This document shows positions 1-10,304 of a stretch of 42,224 bases of DNA, piece after piece (the first letter of the stretch is position 1; each line of letters begins with the position of its first letter). The stretch is from an uncultured Synechococcales cyanobacterium (lineage in GTDB: Bacteria > Cyanobacteriota > Cyanobacteriia > CAIUCS01), in the NCBI GenBank assembly GCA_903897715.1, contig CAIUCS010000118.1, positions 1 to 42,224 on the forward strand. The letters run 5' to 3'. The position numbers were made by a program, and so were the translations under genes. The notes beneath the pieces are model-generated. The model was given only the letters and a program-made list of their open reading frames with translations. It ran no database searches and had not been told where the DNA came from.

Positions 1-422
1 ACCTAGATTTACTGATTGATGATAACCGATGCAACGGTTAATTTACGATTCCTGAATAGGATGATTCCCAAAATGAAGGAATTGTAATCATGAAAAAGGA
101 TGTGCACCAAAAGTCTATATGCTCAGATATGGTCTTACTGAACTACTAGATTTCTAGGTTGGGCGATCGCTGGTTTATTGGGAGGAGAGGGGCGATCGGG
201 TGCATCCCAATTTTATAGCCCTCACCCTAAATCCCTCTCCCAGAGCGGGAGAGGGACTTTGAATTCTATTCCCTTTCTCTCTTTTTAGGAGAAGGGGTTA
301 GGGGATGATGGCAAACTTATAATTGAGATACTCTGGGGGTGATCACCCTTTGAACATTGAATCTATCTGATGCAATTGCAATAGGCGGATCGTTGTTAAG
401 GTCGTCGATTATTGCATAATAA
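1..422. other. Gene-free left end of the window
   Basis: No reading frame here is convincing on either strand. The stretch contains one HIP1 octamer near 163-170 and the first copy of the MITE-like repeat family A (198-337, listed separately). The sequence just before the transposase fragment at 423 may be further decayed insertion-sequence DNA, because the fragment is preceded directly by an in-frame stop (420-422), but no similarity could be recognised by eye. Confidence 0.5.
198..337. repeat. MITE-like repeat, family A, copy 1
   Basis: The repeat starts with GGGTGCATCCCAATTTT and ends near a related inverted sequence (AATTGAGATACTC). Inside are the shared blocks CCTCACCCTAAATCCCTCTC and GAAGGGGTTAGGGGATG, which occur in the same order at 6208-6306 and 19156-19294 and, inverted, at 4181-4287. 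The centre can fold into a short hairpin (CTCTCCC/GGGAGAG). The flanks GGCGATC (191-197) and GGTGATC (338-344) could be a 7-bp target duplication with one change. It encodes nothing, so it would have to be mobilised by a transposase elsewhere. Confidence 0.6.
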
Positions 423-671
423 CCCCAGTCTTGGCGTAGTCATTGGGCGAACATTATCCCCTTCTTTGCTTTCCCGCCTGAGATTCGCAGGGTGATTTAT
501 ACCACTAATGCCATTGAGTCAATGAATAGCAGTTTGCGGAAGGTGATTACATCTCAGTAGATTTTTCCCTCTGATGAGGCTGCTTTTAAGGTGGTCTATT
601 TGGCGATGGGGAATATATCCCAGCAATGGACAATGCCGATTAAGGATGGGAAACCTGCTCTCAGTCGCTTT
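423..671 (+). pseudogene. IS256-family transposase, C-terminal remnant with in-frame stop
   Basis: Translating from 423 in one frame gives residues typical of the C-terminal part of IS256/mutator-type transposases: [18 protein letters not shown], then SLRKVI, then FPSDEAAFKVVYLAM and ISQQWTMPI. The frame is broken by a TAG at 558-560 between the RKVI and FPSDEA blocks and is preceded by a TAA at 420-422. Only roughly the last 80 codons of a protein that is usually about 400 residues remain, and no start or terminal inverted repeats were found. This is dead insertion-sequence DNA. The identification rests on the TTNAIES motif block and is firm; the exact ends are approximate. Confidence 0.85.
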
Positions 672-788
672 CATCCTCTTCGAGGATGGTCTCCACCTCT
701 AGCTTCTATACTTTACACAAAATGCTTGACAGTCTCAGTTAGGGGTAGGTGGCGATATTACTGGTTCACAAATTGTTATTCCTACACC

Positions 789-3700
789 TCATAACAACGG
801 GAAGTGCTGTAGATAATCTTGGAGGGCAGTTACGTCTAAAGAATGGGACTGCATTGTGCGAATTGCAGCCGCAGTAGCCTTGGCACCTGCAATAGTGGTA
901 ATAATGGGAATACCATAGGATAGTGCAGTTCGACGAATACCCCGTTCATCCGCCTGGGCTAATTGACCTTGGGGAGAATTGATTACCAATTGAATTTGAT
1001 GATTTTTAATCCAATCCACAATATGGGGTCGTCCCTCATGAACCTTCAGAACTAAATCCACATTCACTCCATGGTCTTGTAAGAAATGCCGGGTGCCGGC
1101 AGTAGCAACTACTCGAAAGCCCAAGACAATAAATTCACTAGCAACGGAAACAACAGCCTCCTTATCCCGATCATTGACAGAGATAAAGACGGTTCCGGTC
1201 AATGGTAATCGTTGCCCTGCCGCCAGTTCAGCTTTTGCAAAAGCCTTACCAAAGTCACTATCAATCCCCATCACTTCCCCGGTTGACCGCATTTCAGGAC
1301 CTAAAAGAGTGTCACTGCCTGGAAATTTAGCAAACGGAAGTACAGCTTCTTTTACGGAAATATGACTGGGAATCTTCTCGGTGGTGTAATTTAATTCGGC
1401 TAAGGTTTTACCAGACATAATGCGAGAAGCAACCTTTGCTAAAGGAATGCCAATGGATTTAGAAACAAAGGGAACAGTGCGGGATGCCCTGGGGTTAGCT
1501 TCTAGGATAAATACCTGATCTCCTTGTATGGCAAATTGAATATTCATTAAACCAATGACATGGAGTGCTTTGGCTAACTTTACCGTCCATTCACGAACAG
1601 TAGTTAGAGCGACTTCCGATAGGGAGGTGTGGGGGATAGAACAAGCGGAGTCCCCCGAATGAATGCCTGCTTGTTCAATGTGTTCCATAATTCCGCCAAT
1701 CACCACTTGACCAGTTTTATCAGCGATGGCATCCACATCAACCTCTACTGCATTCTCTAAAAATTTATCAATGAGAATGGGATGTTCCGGTTCAACTTGG
1801 AGGGCATAACTCATATACCGTTCCAAATTAGCATCAGTATAAACAATTTCCATTGCTCGACCACCCAATACATAACTGGGGCGTACCACCACAGGATACC
1901 CAATTTCTCGAACTACATGGAGGGCAGCCTCATAACTACGGGCAGTGCCATTGGGGGGTTGACGTATTTCCAATTGCCTTAAAATCTGTTCAAAACGCTG
2001 CCGGTCTTCAGCAATATCAATGGAATCAGGAGTGGTACCCCATATTTGACTGCTAACCCGATTTGCATTCAGATACTCTGTAGTACCACCTTGAAGCGGC
2101 AGATTATCCAGGTATTGTTGCAAAGGAATTGCTAACTTCAAGGGAGTCTGCCCACCAAATTGAATAATGATGCCCTCGGGTTGTTCCACTTCCACAATAT
2201 TTAGAACATCTTCCTTGGTTAAGGGCTCAAAATAAAGGCGATCGCTGGTGTCATAGTCGGTGGAGACTGTTTCAGGGTTAGAGTTAACCATAATAGTCTC
2301 AAACCCATCTGCCTGTAATGCAAAGGAAGCATGACAGCAGCAATAGTCAAATTCAATACCTTGTCCAATACGATTGGGTCCACCTCCCAAAATCATCACC
2401 TTCCGTCGAGTTGACAAAACCACCTCTGATTCTGGTAAAACGACGGTAGAAGCAGCTAACTCCTCCACCATCTCTGTACCCCGTTCATAGGTAGAGTAGT
2501 AGTAAGGGGTCAAGGCAGCAAATTCAGCAGCACAGGTATCTACGGTTTTATAGACAGGCAATATATTTAAGGATTTACGATAGGTACGGACTTGGTCTTC
2601 GTTGGTTTTAGTTCCATAGGCAATCTGACGGTCACTAAACCCTTGTTGCTTGATGGATAACATTTGGTCGGCACTAATATCATATAATTTAGTCCGTTTT
2701 AATAATTTTTCAGTTTCCAGAAGGAGTTGCATTTTATCGAGAAACCAAGGATCGATACCAGTCATTTCGTAAATATGGTCTGGAGTCATTCCCATTAGCA
2801 AGGCTTGACGGACAGTAAAAATCCGTTCTGGGTTTGGGGTGCGTAAACCAGCTCGGATTTGTTCTAGGCTAGGTAATTTTTCTGGTTTGTCACAACCCCA
2901 ACCAGCCCGACCTGTTTCCAGCGATCGCAGTGCTTTTTGGAAAGATTCTTGGAAACTACGACCAATTGCCATTACCTCTCCCACTGATTTCATTTGAGTA
3001 GTTAGAATCGGCTGAGTACCAGGGAATTTTTCAAAAGCAAAGCGAGGGATTTTGGTAACCACATAGTCAATAGCTGGTTCAAAACTGGCAGGGGTCTTCT
3101 TGGTTATATCGTTGGGGATTTCATCCAAGGTGTAACCAACTGCCAACTTAGCGGCGAATTTAGCAATTGGGAATCCAGTAGCCTTAGATGCTAAGGCGGA
3201 TGAACGGGACACTCGGGGATTCATTTCAATCACAATGACATCCCCATTTTCAGGATTAATGGCAAATTGAATATTAGAACCCCCTGTTTCCACCCCAATT
3301 TCTCGAATGATTTTAATTGCAGCATCCCGCAACCGTTGATATTCTTTATCTGTTAAGGTTTGAGCCGGGGCAACGGTAATGGAGTCACCAGTGTGAATCC
3401 CCATGGGATCAATATTTTCAATGGAGCAAATGATAACAACATTATCTGCCAGATCCCGCATCACCTCCAGTTCGTATTCTTTCCAGCCGATGAGAGATTG
3501 ATCAATTAAAATCTGAGAGACGGGGCTGGCATCAATGCCCCCTTGAGCCATTTCTTCAAATTCTTCTTGATTATAGGCAATACCACCACCAGTCCCTCCC
3601 ATGGTGAAGGCGGGACGGATAATTAATGGGTAGGTTCCAATTTGTTGGGCAATGATACGGGCTTGTTCCAAGGTCTCTGCGGTTCCGGCAGGACACATTT

Positions 3701-4124
3701 TTATCCCGATTTTCTCCATGGACTCTTTGAATAGTTGCCGGTCTTCCGCTTTTTTAATGGCTGGTAACTTAGCACCAATCAACTCTACCCCGTACTGATG
3801 GAGGATGCCGTTTTCTGCTAATGCTACCGCTAAATTGAGGGCAGTTTGTCCTCCCATGGTAGGTAAAAGGGCATCAGGACGTTCTTTTTCAATAACTTTT
3901 GCCACTAACTCCCAAGTCAGAGGTTCAATATAGGTTCGGTTCGCCATTTCTGGATCAGTCATGATGGTAGCGGGATTGGAATTAACCAAAACCACCTCAA
4001 AGCCTTCTTCTCTCAGTGCTTTACAGGCTTGGGTGCCAGAGTAATCAAACTCGCAGGCTTGACCAATTACAATAGGACCAGACCCTAATAACAGGATTTT
4101 ATGGATATCAGTACGACGTGGCAT
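789..4124 (-). CDS. carB: Carbamoyl-phosphate synthase large subunit
   Basis: CarB makes carbamoyl phosphate from bicarbonate, ATP and ammonia delivered by the small subunit CarA, feeding pyrimidine and arginine synthesis in the cytoplasm. The 1111-residue protein has the expected duplicated plan: an N-terminal ATP-grasp half opening with [17 protein letters not shown], an oligomerisation region, a second half opening with [16 protein letters not shown], and a C-terminal MGS-like allosteric domain (from about residue 960, [12 protein letters not shown]). I chose the ATG at 4124 ([14 protein letters not shown]) rather than the longer frame from 4187, because the extra 21 residues run into a MITE-like repeat and do not resemble CarB. 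carA is not in the window. It is transcribed away from the next gene and has no operon partner here. Confidence 0.97.
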   Translation of the reverse strand: MPRRTDIHKILLLGSGPIVIGQACEFDYSGTQACKALREEGFEVVLVNSNPATIMTDPEMANRTYIEPLTWELVAKVIEKERPDALLPTMGGQTALNLAVALAENGILHQYGVELIGAKLPAIKKAEDRQLFKESMEKIGIKMCPAGTAETLEQARIIAQQIGTYPLIIRPAFTMGGTGGGIAYNQEEFEEMAQGGIDASPVSQILIDQSLIGWKEYELEVMRDLADNVVIICSIENIDPMGIHTGDSITVAPAQTLTDKEYQRLRDAAIKIIREIGVETGGSNIQFAINPENGDVIVIEMNPRVSRSSALASKATGFPIAKFAAKLAVGYTLDEIPNDITKKTPASFEPAIDYVVTKIPRFAFEKFPGTQPILTTQMKSVGEVMAIGRSFQESFQKALRSLETGRAGWGCDKPEKLPSLEQIRAGLRTPNPERIFTVRQALLMGMTPDHIYEMTGIDPWFLDKMQLLLETEKLLKRTKLYDISADQMLSIKQQGFSDRQIAYGTKTNEDQVRTYRKSLNILPVYKTVDTCAAEFAALTPYYYSTYERGTEMVEELAASTVVLPESEVVLSTRRKVMILGGGPNRIGQGIEFDYCCCHASFALQADGFETIMVNSNPETVSTDYDTSDRLYFEPLTKEDVLNIVEVEQPEGIIIQFGGQTPLKLAIPLQQYLDNLPLQGGTTEYLNANRVSSQIWGTTPDSIDIAEDRQRFEQILRQLEIRQPPNGTARSYEAALHVVREIGYPVVVRPSYVLGGRAMEIVYTDANLERYMSYALQVEPEHPILIDKFLENAVEVDVDAIADKTGQVVIGGIMEHIEQAGIHSGDSACSIPHTSLSEVALTTVREWTVKLAKALHVIGLMNIQFAIQGDQVFILEANPRASRTVPFVSKSIGIPLAKVASRIMSGKTLAELNYTTEKIPSHISVKEAVLPFAKFPGSDTLLGPEMRSTGEVMGIDSDFGKAFAKAELAAGQRLPLTGTVFISVNDRDKEAVVSVASEFIVLGFRVVATAGTRHFLQDHGVNVDLVLKVHEGRPHIVDWIKNHQIQLVINSPQGQLAQADERGIRRTALSYGIPIITTIAGAKATAAAIRTMQSHSLDVTALQDYLQHFPLL

Positions 4125-4180
4125 AGAATGGTTAGTCCAACGGAGAGAATGGGAGATGGGATAAACGAAAGACCAGCAAG

Positions 4181-4287
4181 AGAACATCCCAGTTTTGTGA
4201 ATTTGCCTTCATCCCCCAACCCCTTCGCCCATTTTGGATGAAGGGGAGCCGGATTTAGGGTGAGGGTCGGGAAGGTGAGATGTCCCC
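4181..4287 (-). repeat. MITE-like repeat, family A, copy 4 (inverted, divergent)
   Basis: On the minus strand this shows the same order of blocks as the other family A copies: CCTCACCCTAAATCC, then GGCGAAGGGGTTGGGGGATG. Its ends retain degenerate terminal sequence (ACATCCCAGTTTTG on the plus strand at 4184-4197 and GAGATGTCCC near 4278-4286). No target duplication is visible. It is the most diverged copy. It sits directly upstream of carB, so it could affect the carB leader or promoter. The rest of the 4125-4575 spacer shows no gene. Confidence 0.5.
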
Positions 4288-4575
4288 CACGGGCAATCTT
4301 TGGATCAACAAAAGGATCAACACAATTGCTTACTTGATGACTATAGAGGAATGGGTACCCTCTTTCCTGACAGGAGTGCAAACCTATTGCAAATTTAGAA
4401 TAACATTAGTACCCTATCTTTAATTTGCCACGAAACTCATCTGGATGATTGAAATTTTAACCAGATGTATAAATCTTTCCTAGGTGTAGACAGTCAGTCA
4501 AATCAGTGCTTAAAATAACTAAGTTGAATATCTGCCATTCAAGACCAACCTAAAATAATTAATAACGATAAATCC

Positions 4576-6135
4576 TTGATTTCCCATCTCAGTTTTAAAC
4601 AAAAAATTCAAGATTACTTTCACCAAATTGCCCCAAATTTAGACCGGTGGAGCGGACGCAACCGTTATTATTATCAAGATATTGAACGCTTCCATCGGTT
4701 TATCATTCCTGTGGGTAGTCAAGTCCTACAAATTGGTTGTGGAACCGGTAACTTGTTAGCAGCGTTACAACCCTCCTTCGGGGTAGGGATTGATTTTGCC
4801 CCCGCAGTCATTGAAATTGCCCGTCAGAAGTACTCACCCCGTCTCCATTTTGTTTGTCTTGATGCCGAGGTGTTGACTCCAGGTCTCCTGTTTAGTGAAC
4901 TGGATAAGACTTGTGATAGGGGGTTAGAATCTGCTGTCAATAACCATCACAGCAACTTAGACCCTGATTTAATTCCGGCGGCACAACCCCCGAGTCAGGC
5001 AAAGGGGGGGGATGATACAAGTTTTGACTTCATTATCCTTTCAGGGGTTCTTGGTTATCTCAGCGATATCCAATCCGTTTTAACTCGACTACAACCCTTC
5101 TGTCATCCCCGTACCCGTATCGTATTAACGTTTCACAACTTCCTCTGGGAACCCCTGTTAACGGCTGCAGAATGGATTGGGCAACGCCGTCCCCAACCCC
5201 CACAAAATTGGTTGTCGAAAATGGATGTGGTAAACCTGGTTTCTATTACCGGGTATAGTGTGATCAAAACCGGGGCACGATTCTTAATGCCAAAGCCCAT
5301 CCCCCTGCTATCTGGGATATGTAATCGATACTTGTGTGCCATTACCCCATTTAGCCATCTATCGTTGACGAATTATGTTATTGCCCGTTTAGTTAGTCCC
5401 ATTCCCCATATCCAACCCACATGTTCTGTCATCATCCCTGCCCGCAATGAAATGGGGAACATTGCTGGTGCCTTGTCACGATTACCCCAATTAGGTCGCC
5501 AGACAGAGGTAATCTTTGTAGAAGGACATTCTCGGGATCAGACTTGGGACGAAATTCAACGGGTGGCAGAGGAATACCATGGCTTATTCACTGTGAAGGC
5601 ATTACAACAAAATGGGAAGGGTAAAGGAGATGCAGTTCGGATGGGCTTTGCTGCTGCCACTGGGGATGTATTGATGATTTTAGACGCAGACTTAACGGTA
5701 CGACCAGAAGATTTATCCCTTTTTATGGAAGTCATCAGTAGAGGCACCGGAGAATTTATCAATGGTACCCGTCTGGTGTATCCTTGCTCCGGAGAGGCTA
5801 TGCCCTGGGTGAATGCCTTAGCCAATAAATTTTTCAGCCTGGTATTTTCGTTTTTATTGGATCAACCCATCAAAGATACCCTTTGTGGAACAAAGGTTCT
5901 GTGGCGCCGTGATTATCTCCGGATTGCCGAAGGACGTTATTACTTTGGCGACTTCGATCCCTTTGGCGACTTTGATTTATTATTTGGAGCAGCAAAATTA
6001 AACTTGCACATTGTTGATGTACCCGTTCGTTATCAACCTCGGTTTTATGGTTCTTCTAACATTAACCATGTACGGGAAGGGTTACAACTGTTACGAATGT
6101 GTCTATACGCTTCTCAGAAAATCAAATTTTGGTAG
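4576..6135 (+). CDS. Fused SAM-dependent methyltransferase / family 2 glycosyltransferase
   Basis: The 519-residue protein joins two enzymes. Residues 1-250 are a class I methyltransferase with motif I VLQIGCGTGN (50-59) and a motif II-like GIDFAP. Residues 280-519 are a GT-A glycosyltransferase of family 2, resembling polyprenyl-phosphate sugar transferases, opening with CSVIIPARNE (283-292) and carrying the metal-binding DAD at 370-372 (LDADLTVRPEDL). The likely role is transfer of a sugar to a lipid carrier or glycan together with methylation of a related intermediate, but the substrate is unknown. Between methyltransferase strands, residues 110-149 form a polar, low-complexity insert that looks foreign to the fold. 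The start is a TTG at 4576 with no good ribosome binding site, so it is uncertain. No transmembrane segment is obvious. Confidence 0.88.
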   Translation: MISHLSFKQKIQDYFHQIAPNLDRWSGRNRYYYQDIERFHRFIIPVGSQVLQIGCGTGNLLAALQPSFGVGIDFAPAVIEIARQKYSPRLHFVCLDAEVLTPGLLFSELDKTCDRGLESAVNNHHSNLDPDLIPAAQPPSQAKGGDDTSFDFIILSGVLGYLSDIQSVLTRLQPFCHPRTRIVLTFHNFLWEPLLTAAEWIGQRRPQPPQNWLSKMDVVNLVSITGYSVIKTGARFLMPKPIPLLSGICNRYLCAITPFSHLSLTNYVIARLVSPIPHIQPTCSVIIPARNEMGNIAGALSRLPQLGRQTEVIFVEGHSRDQTWDEIQRVAEEYHGLFTVKALQQNGKGKGDAVRMGFAAATGDVLMILDADLTVRPEDLSLFMEVISRGTGEFINGTRLVYPCSGEAMPWVNALANKFFSLVFSFLLDQPIKDTLCGTKVLWRRDYLRIAEGRYYFGDFDPFGDFDLLFGAAKLNLHIVDVPVRYQPRFYGSSNINHVREGLQLLRMCLYASQKIKFW

Positions 6136-8048
<1,913 letters not shown>

Positions 8049-8065
8049 TTGACAATTGCCACTTG

Positions 8066-8947
8066 TTATGGGTACTGGGTTTTTAGTAAGGACGCAATGG
8101 GTCGTTCAGGATAGGAACACCAGTCACTCCAACTTCCCGGGTAGAGTTTCCCTTGGAACAAACCAGCTACCTCCAGTGATAATAAATTCACACACGCAGT
8201 AACTCCGGAACCACAATAAACAATAATAGCAGTTTTGTTTTGAAGGGGTTGCCACCGCTTTTGATGGAATGAAATGGGTTGAATGAATCCATTGGGAGTG
8301 GTGATGTCTGTCCAAGGTAGGTTCATGGCTCCAGGGATGTGTCCGGCAATGGGGTCTATGGGTTCCCGCTCTCCCCGATAGCGGTCTTTTTCCCTTGAAT
8401 CCACCAATGCTACAGTGGTGAGGGTTTGATGCTGGGCAACCACCTCAATATCAACCACTTGATGGGATTGGAGGCGGGGGAGAAACTGTCCTTCCTGTAG
8501 GGGTGGGCTAGTGGTGGAAATTGGATAACCGGCTTCTCGCCAGGCAGAAAATCCTCCATCTAGAACCACAACCCGGTCATGACCCAGGTAGCGCATCAAC
8601 CACCATAGACGGGAGGCAAATGCAAATCGGGAATCATCGTAGACCACCACCCAGGTTTGAGACCCATCCACTCCCAATTGCCTCAATGTATTTGTTAATT
8701 GATTGACATCCGGTAGGGGATGTCGTCCTCCATGGTGTTCAACGGGACCAGATAAATCCTGACTGAGGTCTAAATGGTAGGCACCCGGTATATGCCCATT
8801 GGTATAGAGGCGTTTCCCTTGATTGGGGTCTATGAGGGAGAAACGGCAATCAATGACCACTACAGATTTTGAAGGAGTTGTGGGGGCGATGGCAGCAGCT
8901 AACCATGTAACCGATACAATTGGTGAACAAGGGATGGAAAAAGACAT
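8066..8947 (-). CDS. Sulfurtransferase, tandem rhodanese, 3-mercaptopyruvate type
   Basis: The 293-residue protein has two rhodanese domains (about 12-145 and 165-285). The first is inactive in form, and the second carries the catalytic loop CGSGVT with Cys245. The CGSGVT form of the loop is the one usual for 3-mercaptopyruvate sulfurtransferases, while thiosulfate enzymes usually have CRxGVT. The reaction is therefore probably sulfur transfer from 3-mercaptopyruvate to cyanide, thiols or an acceptor protein. It is cytoplasmic, with no signal peptide. The ATG at 8947 is the first good start. It is divergent from trmD with 63 bp between the start codons. Confidence 0.92.
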   Translation of the reverse strand: MSFSIPCSPIVSVTWLAAAIAPTTPSKSVVVIDCRFSLIDPNQGKRLYTNGHIPGAYHLDLSQDLSGPVEHHGGRHPLPDVNQLTNTLRQLGVDGSQTWVVVYDDSRFAFASRLWWLMRYLGHDRVVVLDGGFSAWREAGYPISTTSPPLQEGQFLPRLQSHQVVDIEVVAQHQTLTTVALVDSREKDRYRGEREPIDPIAGHIPGAMNLPWTDITTPNGFIQPISFHQKRWQPLQNKTAIIVYCGSGVTACVNLLSLEVAGLFQGKLYPGSWSDWCSYPERPIASLLKTQYP

Positions 8948-9010
8948 GGGTGTTTTCAGGGATATGGCTATAAGATAAATAAAAAAACCAACAACTTAGT
9001 TTACAAAATT

Positions 9011-9742
9011 GTGCGATTTGATCTGATAACGTTATTTCCAGATTTTTTTACATCACCCTTGGGGAGTGGTTTAATGGGCAAGGCGATCGCTCGCCACATT
9101 GCCTCTATTCATTGCACTAATCCCCGGGACTTCACTACAGATAAGCATCATAAGGTGGATGACGAACCCTATGGCGGCGGAGTGGGTATGCTACTGAAGC
9201 CAGAGCCTATCTATCATGCATTATCCAGCATACCCCACTTACCAAGGCGGGAGGTGATTTTAATGACCCCTCAAGGGCAACCACTGGCACAAGCCACCCT
9301 GGAGATATTGGCGAGTCACTATGATCAGCTGGTGATTATTTGTGGTCACTATGAAGGGGTGGATGACCGAGTCTTAGGCTGGGTTGACCGGGAAATTTCT
9401 ATTGGGGATTTTGTTTTGACCTGTGGTGAAATACCTGCCCTAGCATTAATTAATGGGGTCATTCGATTATTGCCGGGTACCGTTGGGAAAGAGGCATCCC
9501 TCAGATCTGAAAGTTTTACATCGGGATTATTGGATTATCCCCAATATACCCGTCCGGCTAAGTTCAATGGAGCAAAAGTGCCAGATGTTTTATTATCGGG
9601 GAACCACAGCCAAATTGCCCGTTGGCGACTGGAACAACAAATTGAACGAACCCGCAGGCGACGACCAGATTTATATGAATTGTGGCAACAACGGCAGATT
9701 GAGGAGGATGAACTATTTTCCACCATCAATGAGGGTAGGTAA
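9011..9742 (+). CDS. trmD: tRNA (guanine-37-N1)-methyltransferase
   Basis: TrmD methylates G37 next to the anticodon in tRNAs that read CNN codons, preventing +1 frameshifts, with S-adenosylmethionine as donor. The 243-residue protein begins MRFDLITLFPDFF and carries the trefoil-knot SPOUT core, including PYGGGVGMLLKPEP, the region VILMTPQGQ and the knot segment ICGHYEGVDDRV with EISIGDFVLTCGE. Translation starts at a GTG (9011). In many bacteria trmD lies between rimM and rplS. Here it stands alone, which is common in cyanobacteria. Confidence 0.97.
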   Translation: MRFDLITLFPDFFTSPLGSGLMGKAIARHIASIHCTNPRDFTTDKHHKVDDEPYGGGVGMLLKPEPIYHALSSIPHLPRREVILMTPQGQPLAQATLEILASHYDQLVIICGHYEGVDDRVLGWVDREISIGDFVLTCGEIPALALINGVIRLLPGTVGKEASLRSESFTSGLLDYPQYTRPAKFNGAKVPDVLLSGNHSQIARWRLEQQIERTRRRRPDLYELWQQRQIEEDELFSTINEGR

Positions 9743-9768
9743 ACGGCATCCACCCTTTTTCAATCTTC

Positions 9769-10023
9769 CTAGCCTGCATTATTCATGAGGCTTGCCAGTA
9801 GGCAGTGACTTGCCCCCGATGAGTCAACACCAACAAATAAGTGATCCTTCGGCTCATTCGCCTGGCGCACTAACAGTAGACCGATATCTGAACTCAATTC
9901 TAAAGAGGGTTTCACATCATTAGATCGATGGGAGCCAAGAAGCCAAATTTGTTCAGCCTGTGGCTTCAAATGGGTCAAGCTGAATCTAAAAGTTTGGTCA
10001 GTTGGTTGCCTGAATTGTGGCAC
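9769..10023 (-). CDS. Possible small protein of unknown function
   Basis: This open frame of 84 codons runs from a GTG at 10023 to a TAG at 9769-9771, converging on trmD. The frame stays open upstream for another 16 codons to a TGA at 10072-10074, with no ATG. The product is soluble, with no membrane segment, Cys cluster or motif that I recognise. No good ribosome binding site precedes the GTG. It might be a real lineage-specific gene, the tail of a decayed gene, or chance. Its composition looks more protein-like than the shadow frames around it, which is the only reason it is listed. Confidence 0.28.
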   Translation of the reverse strand: MPQFRQPTDQTFRFSLTHLKPQAEQIWLLGSHRSNDVKPSLELSSDIGLLLVRQANEPKDHLFVGVDSSGASHCLLASLMNNAG

Positions 10024-10225
10024 TGAACACCACCAAGATGAGAATCCAGCGAAAAATATTGAATTAAGTCGTCATAGGGCATTGGGAGACTCTAAACGGA
10101 CGCAGAGACAGAGTAACTACCTCGATAGCGTCAGTCAGTGAAGGGTCAATAATCATCGTGGCTTCAGACCGGTGAGTAGGTCAAAAAAAGGGGTTCTTAA
10201 TGTCACTGTAAAGTCATTTTTAGAA

Positions 10226-10269
10226 AATATAAAATAGCCAATATTAAATATAAAAATAGCCAATATTAA
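10226..10269. repeat. Tandem 22-bp AT-rich direct repeat
   Basis: Two adjacent near-identical units contain the core TAGCCAATATTAA; the first spans 10226-10247 and the second 10247-10269. They differ by one extra A. The pair lies 36 bp upstream of the ATG of the peptidoglycan-binding protein gene, so it may be an operator or part of the promoter, but this is inference. The remaining spacer (10024-10225) shows no gene. Confidence 0.6.
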
Positions 10270-10304
10270 TATTAAGATTTTTGGTTTAATTGCATCTACC
10301 TTTT

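Noticed and set aside
204-310. Repeated GC-rich blocks considered as a CRISPR array
   Set aside because: The repeats are scattered over the window with no regular spacing or spacers and no cas genes; they have terminal inverted repeats and target duplications instead.
1093-1365. 90-codon plus-strand frame within carB
   Set aside because: It lies opposite the well-supported carB coding sequence and has no motif; it is a shadow frame.
4085-4381. 98-codon minus-strand frame overlapping the carB start
   Set aside because: It crosses a MITE-like repeat and overlaps the carB 5' end in another frame; its composition is repeat-like.
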